Assembly (NCBI GenBank): GCA_035532755.1 | Contig: DATKQI010000217.1 | Span: forward strand, 1 to 6,430 | Length of the DNA stretch: 6,430 bases | Reading direction: 5' to 3' | Source of the DNA: DATKQI01 sp035532755 | GTDB lineage: Bacteria; Pseudomonadota; Alphaproteobacteria; Acetobacterales; Acetobacteraceae | Shown: one piece after another, positions 5,339-6,430 of the stretch | How positions within the stretch are numbered: the stretch's first letter is position 1 | Layout: every line of letters starts with the position of its first letter | Translations under genes and position numbers: made by a program | The notes under the pieces: model-generated | Databases searched by the model: none | What the model was told of the DNA's origin: nothing | What the model saw: only the letters and a program-made list of their open reading frames with translations

Positions 5339-6430
5339 ATGTTCGCGAGGATTCTCGGTTTCGTCGTCCGTTCCGGCAGCCTGTGCCTGATCGACGGCGC
5401 CGGCCGCACCCATGTGGTCGGCGACGGCTCCCCGCCGCGCGCGACCGTCCGGCTGCGGTCCCGCCGGCTCGACATCACGCTGGCGTTCAACCCGAGCCTG
5501 TCGATCGGCGAGGCGTTCATGGACGGCACGCTCGTGATCGAGCAGGGCAGCCTCTACGATTTCCTCGAAGTCCTCGGGCAGAACGTGGGCCGCATCGGCG
5601 CCCATCCCTGGCTCGGCCTGCTCACGCGGATGAGCGCGCGCATGAAGCAGCGCAACCCGGCCGGCCGCGCGCAGCGCAACGTGGCGCATCACTACGATCT
5701 GTCGGACGCGCTGTACGACATCTTCCTCGATCGGGACCGGCAGTATTCCTGCGCCTATTTCACCACCGATGCGGACGACCTGGAAACCGCGCAGCAGAAC
5801 AAGAAGCGCCACATCGCGGCCAAGCTGCTGCTGGACCGGCCGGGGCTGCGCATCCTCGATATCGGCTCCGGCTGGGGCGGCCTCGGCCTTTATCTCGCGC
5901 AGGCGGCGGCGGCGGACGTGACGGGCGTGACGCTGAGCACCGAGCAGCACAGGGTGAGCACCGCGCGCGTGGCCGAAGCCGGCCTCGACGGCCAAGTGCG
6001 GTTCGCGCTGCGCGACTATCGCGAACAGGCCGGCCCGTTCGACCGCATCGTCTCGGTCGGCATGTTCGAGCATGTGGGCAAGAAGAACTATCCGGAGTTC
6101 TTCGCCCACCTGCGCGACCTGCTGGCGGACGACGGCGTGGCGCTGCTCCATGCGATCGGCGACAGCGGCCTGCCGGGGCCGATCAATCCGTTCATCCGCA
6201 AATACATCTTCCCCGGCGCGGATACGCCCTCGCTCTCCGAGGTGTTCGCGGCGGTGGAGCGCAGCGGCCTCATCGTCACCGATCTGGAGATCCTGCGCCT
6301 GCATTACGCGAAAACGCTGCGGCTGTGGCGGGAGCGTTTCATGGCGCGGCGGGCGGAGGTGGCGGCGCTGTATGACGAGCGGTTCTGCCGGATGTGGGAG
6401 TTCTATCTCGCGCTGTGCGAAGTGGGCTTC
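5339..6430 (+). CDS. cfa: Cyclopropane-fatty-acyl-phospholipid synthase, partial (3' end beyond window)
   Basis: The enzyme transfers a methylene unit from S-adenosylmethionine to cis double bonds of acyl chains in membrane phospholipids, making cyclopropane fatty acids that stabilise membranes under acid, solvent or stationary-phase stress. The frame is open from ATG 5339 to the window edge (364 codons), with an N-terminal domain (about 1-105) and a methyltransferase domain. Landmarks are AHHYDLSD at 116-123, YSCAYF with C138, the SAM-binding loop LDIGSGWGGLGLYLA from 173, GMFEHVGKKNY with E244, LLHAIG with H271 and I273, and HYAKTLRLW with Y323. These match the bicarbonate-site residues known from E. 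coli Cfa (C139, E239, H266, I268, Y317). E. coli Cfa is 382 residues, so little is missing. A G-rich AGGGGGG at 5322-5328 lies 10 nt upstream. Paralogues acting on other lipids exist in alphaproteobacteria, so the exact product is less certain than the family. Confidence 0.93.
   Translation, partial: MFARILGFVVRSGSLCLIDGAGRTHVVGDGSPPRATVRLRSRRLDITLAFNPSLSIGEAFMDGTLVIEQGSLYDFLEVLGQNVGRIGAHPWLGLLTRMSARMKQRNPAGRAQRNVAHHYDLSDALYDIFLDRDRQYSCAYFTTDADDLETAQQNKKRHIAAKLLLDRPGLRILDIGSGWGGLGLYLAQAAAADVTGVTLSTEQHRVSTARVAEAGLDGQVRFALRDYREQAGPFDRIVSVGMFEHVGKKNYPEFFAHLRDLLADDGVALLHAIGDSGLPGPINPFIRKYIFPGADTPSLSEVFAAVERSGLIVTDLEILRLHYAKTLRLWRERFMARRAEVAALYDERFCRMWEFYLALCEVGF

Noticed and set aside
4679..6304. 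Minus-strand open frame of 541 codons over the VOC and cfa genes
   Set aside because: It is antisense to two recognised genes with intact motifs, and the product is Arg/Ala/Glu-rich with no recognisable domain.
5245..6375. Plus-strand open frame of 376 codons overlapping cfa
   Set aside because: It is an Arg/Pro/Gly-rich shadow frame; the frame beginning at 5339 carries every CFA synthase motif and runs open to the window end.

Overview
The window is a high-GC stretch, roughly two-thirds or more G+C by eye, with strong G/C preference at third codon positions. The gene set is alphaproteobacterial in character, possibly Sphingomonadales: a che operon ordered cheW-cheY-cheB-cheR, DUF1993 and DUF892 proteins, and a 'CCCCGGCCTTCGCCGG' type dispersed repeat. 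The lineage is an inference from gene order, composition and family knowledge, not from a marker gene.

Positions 1-2803 (+) hold a tightly packed chemotaxis operon. It has the last codons of an upstream gene (perhaps cheA), the coupling protein CheW, a single-domain CheY-type receiver, the CheB methylesterase and the CheR methyltransferase. Spacing is 5 nt between cheW and cheY, and both cheY/cheB and cheB/cheR join through GTGA start/stop overlaps, so translational coupling is likely. CheR and CheB set receptor methylation (adaptation), CheW links receptors to CheA, and CheY carries the phosphoryl signal to the motor.

Positions 2790-6430 hold short, separately transcribed accessory or stress-type genes in alternating orientation. 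In order they are: a stand-alone UBP-type zinc-finger protein (-), which overlaps the 3' end of cheR tail to tail; a divergent spacer with a REP-like palindromic repeat; a DUF1993 protein (+) with a strong Shine-Dalgarno sequence; and a strong hairpin between convergent genes. Then come a DUF892/YciF-like ferritin-fold protein (-) preceded by a small disordered hydrophilic protein (-), a VOC/glyoxalase-fold protein (+), and a cyclopropane-fatty-acyl-phospholipid synthase (+) cut off by the window end. The small-protein/DUF892 pair recalls the yciG-yciF arrangement of enterobacterial general stress regulons, and a GGAAC box of EcfG -35 type lies upstream of it, but its -10 match is poor.

No RNA gene, CRISPR array, transposase or phage gene was seen, and no spacer exceeds 300 bases. 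No clearly new multi-gene system is visible. The most interesting items are the small uncharacterised proteins: the UBP finger and the disordered partner of DUF892.
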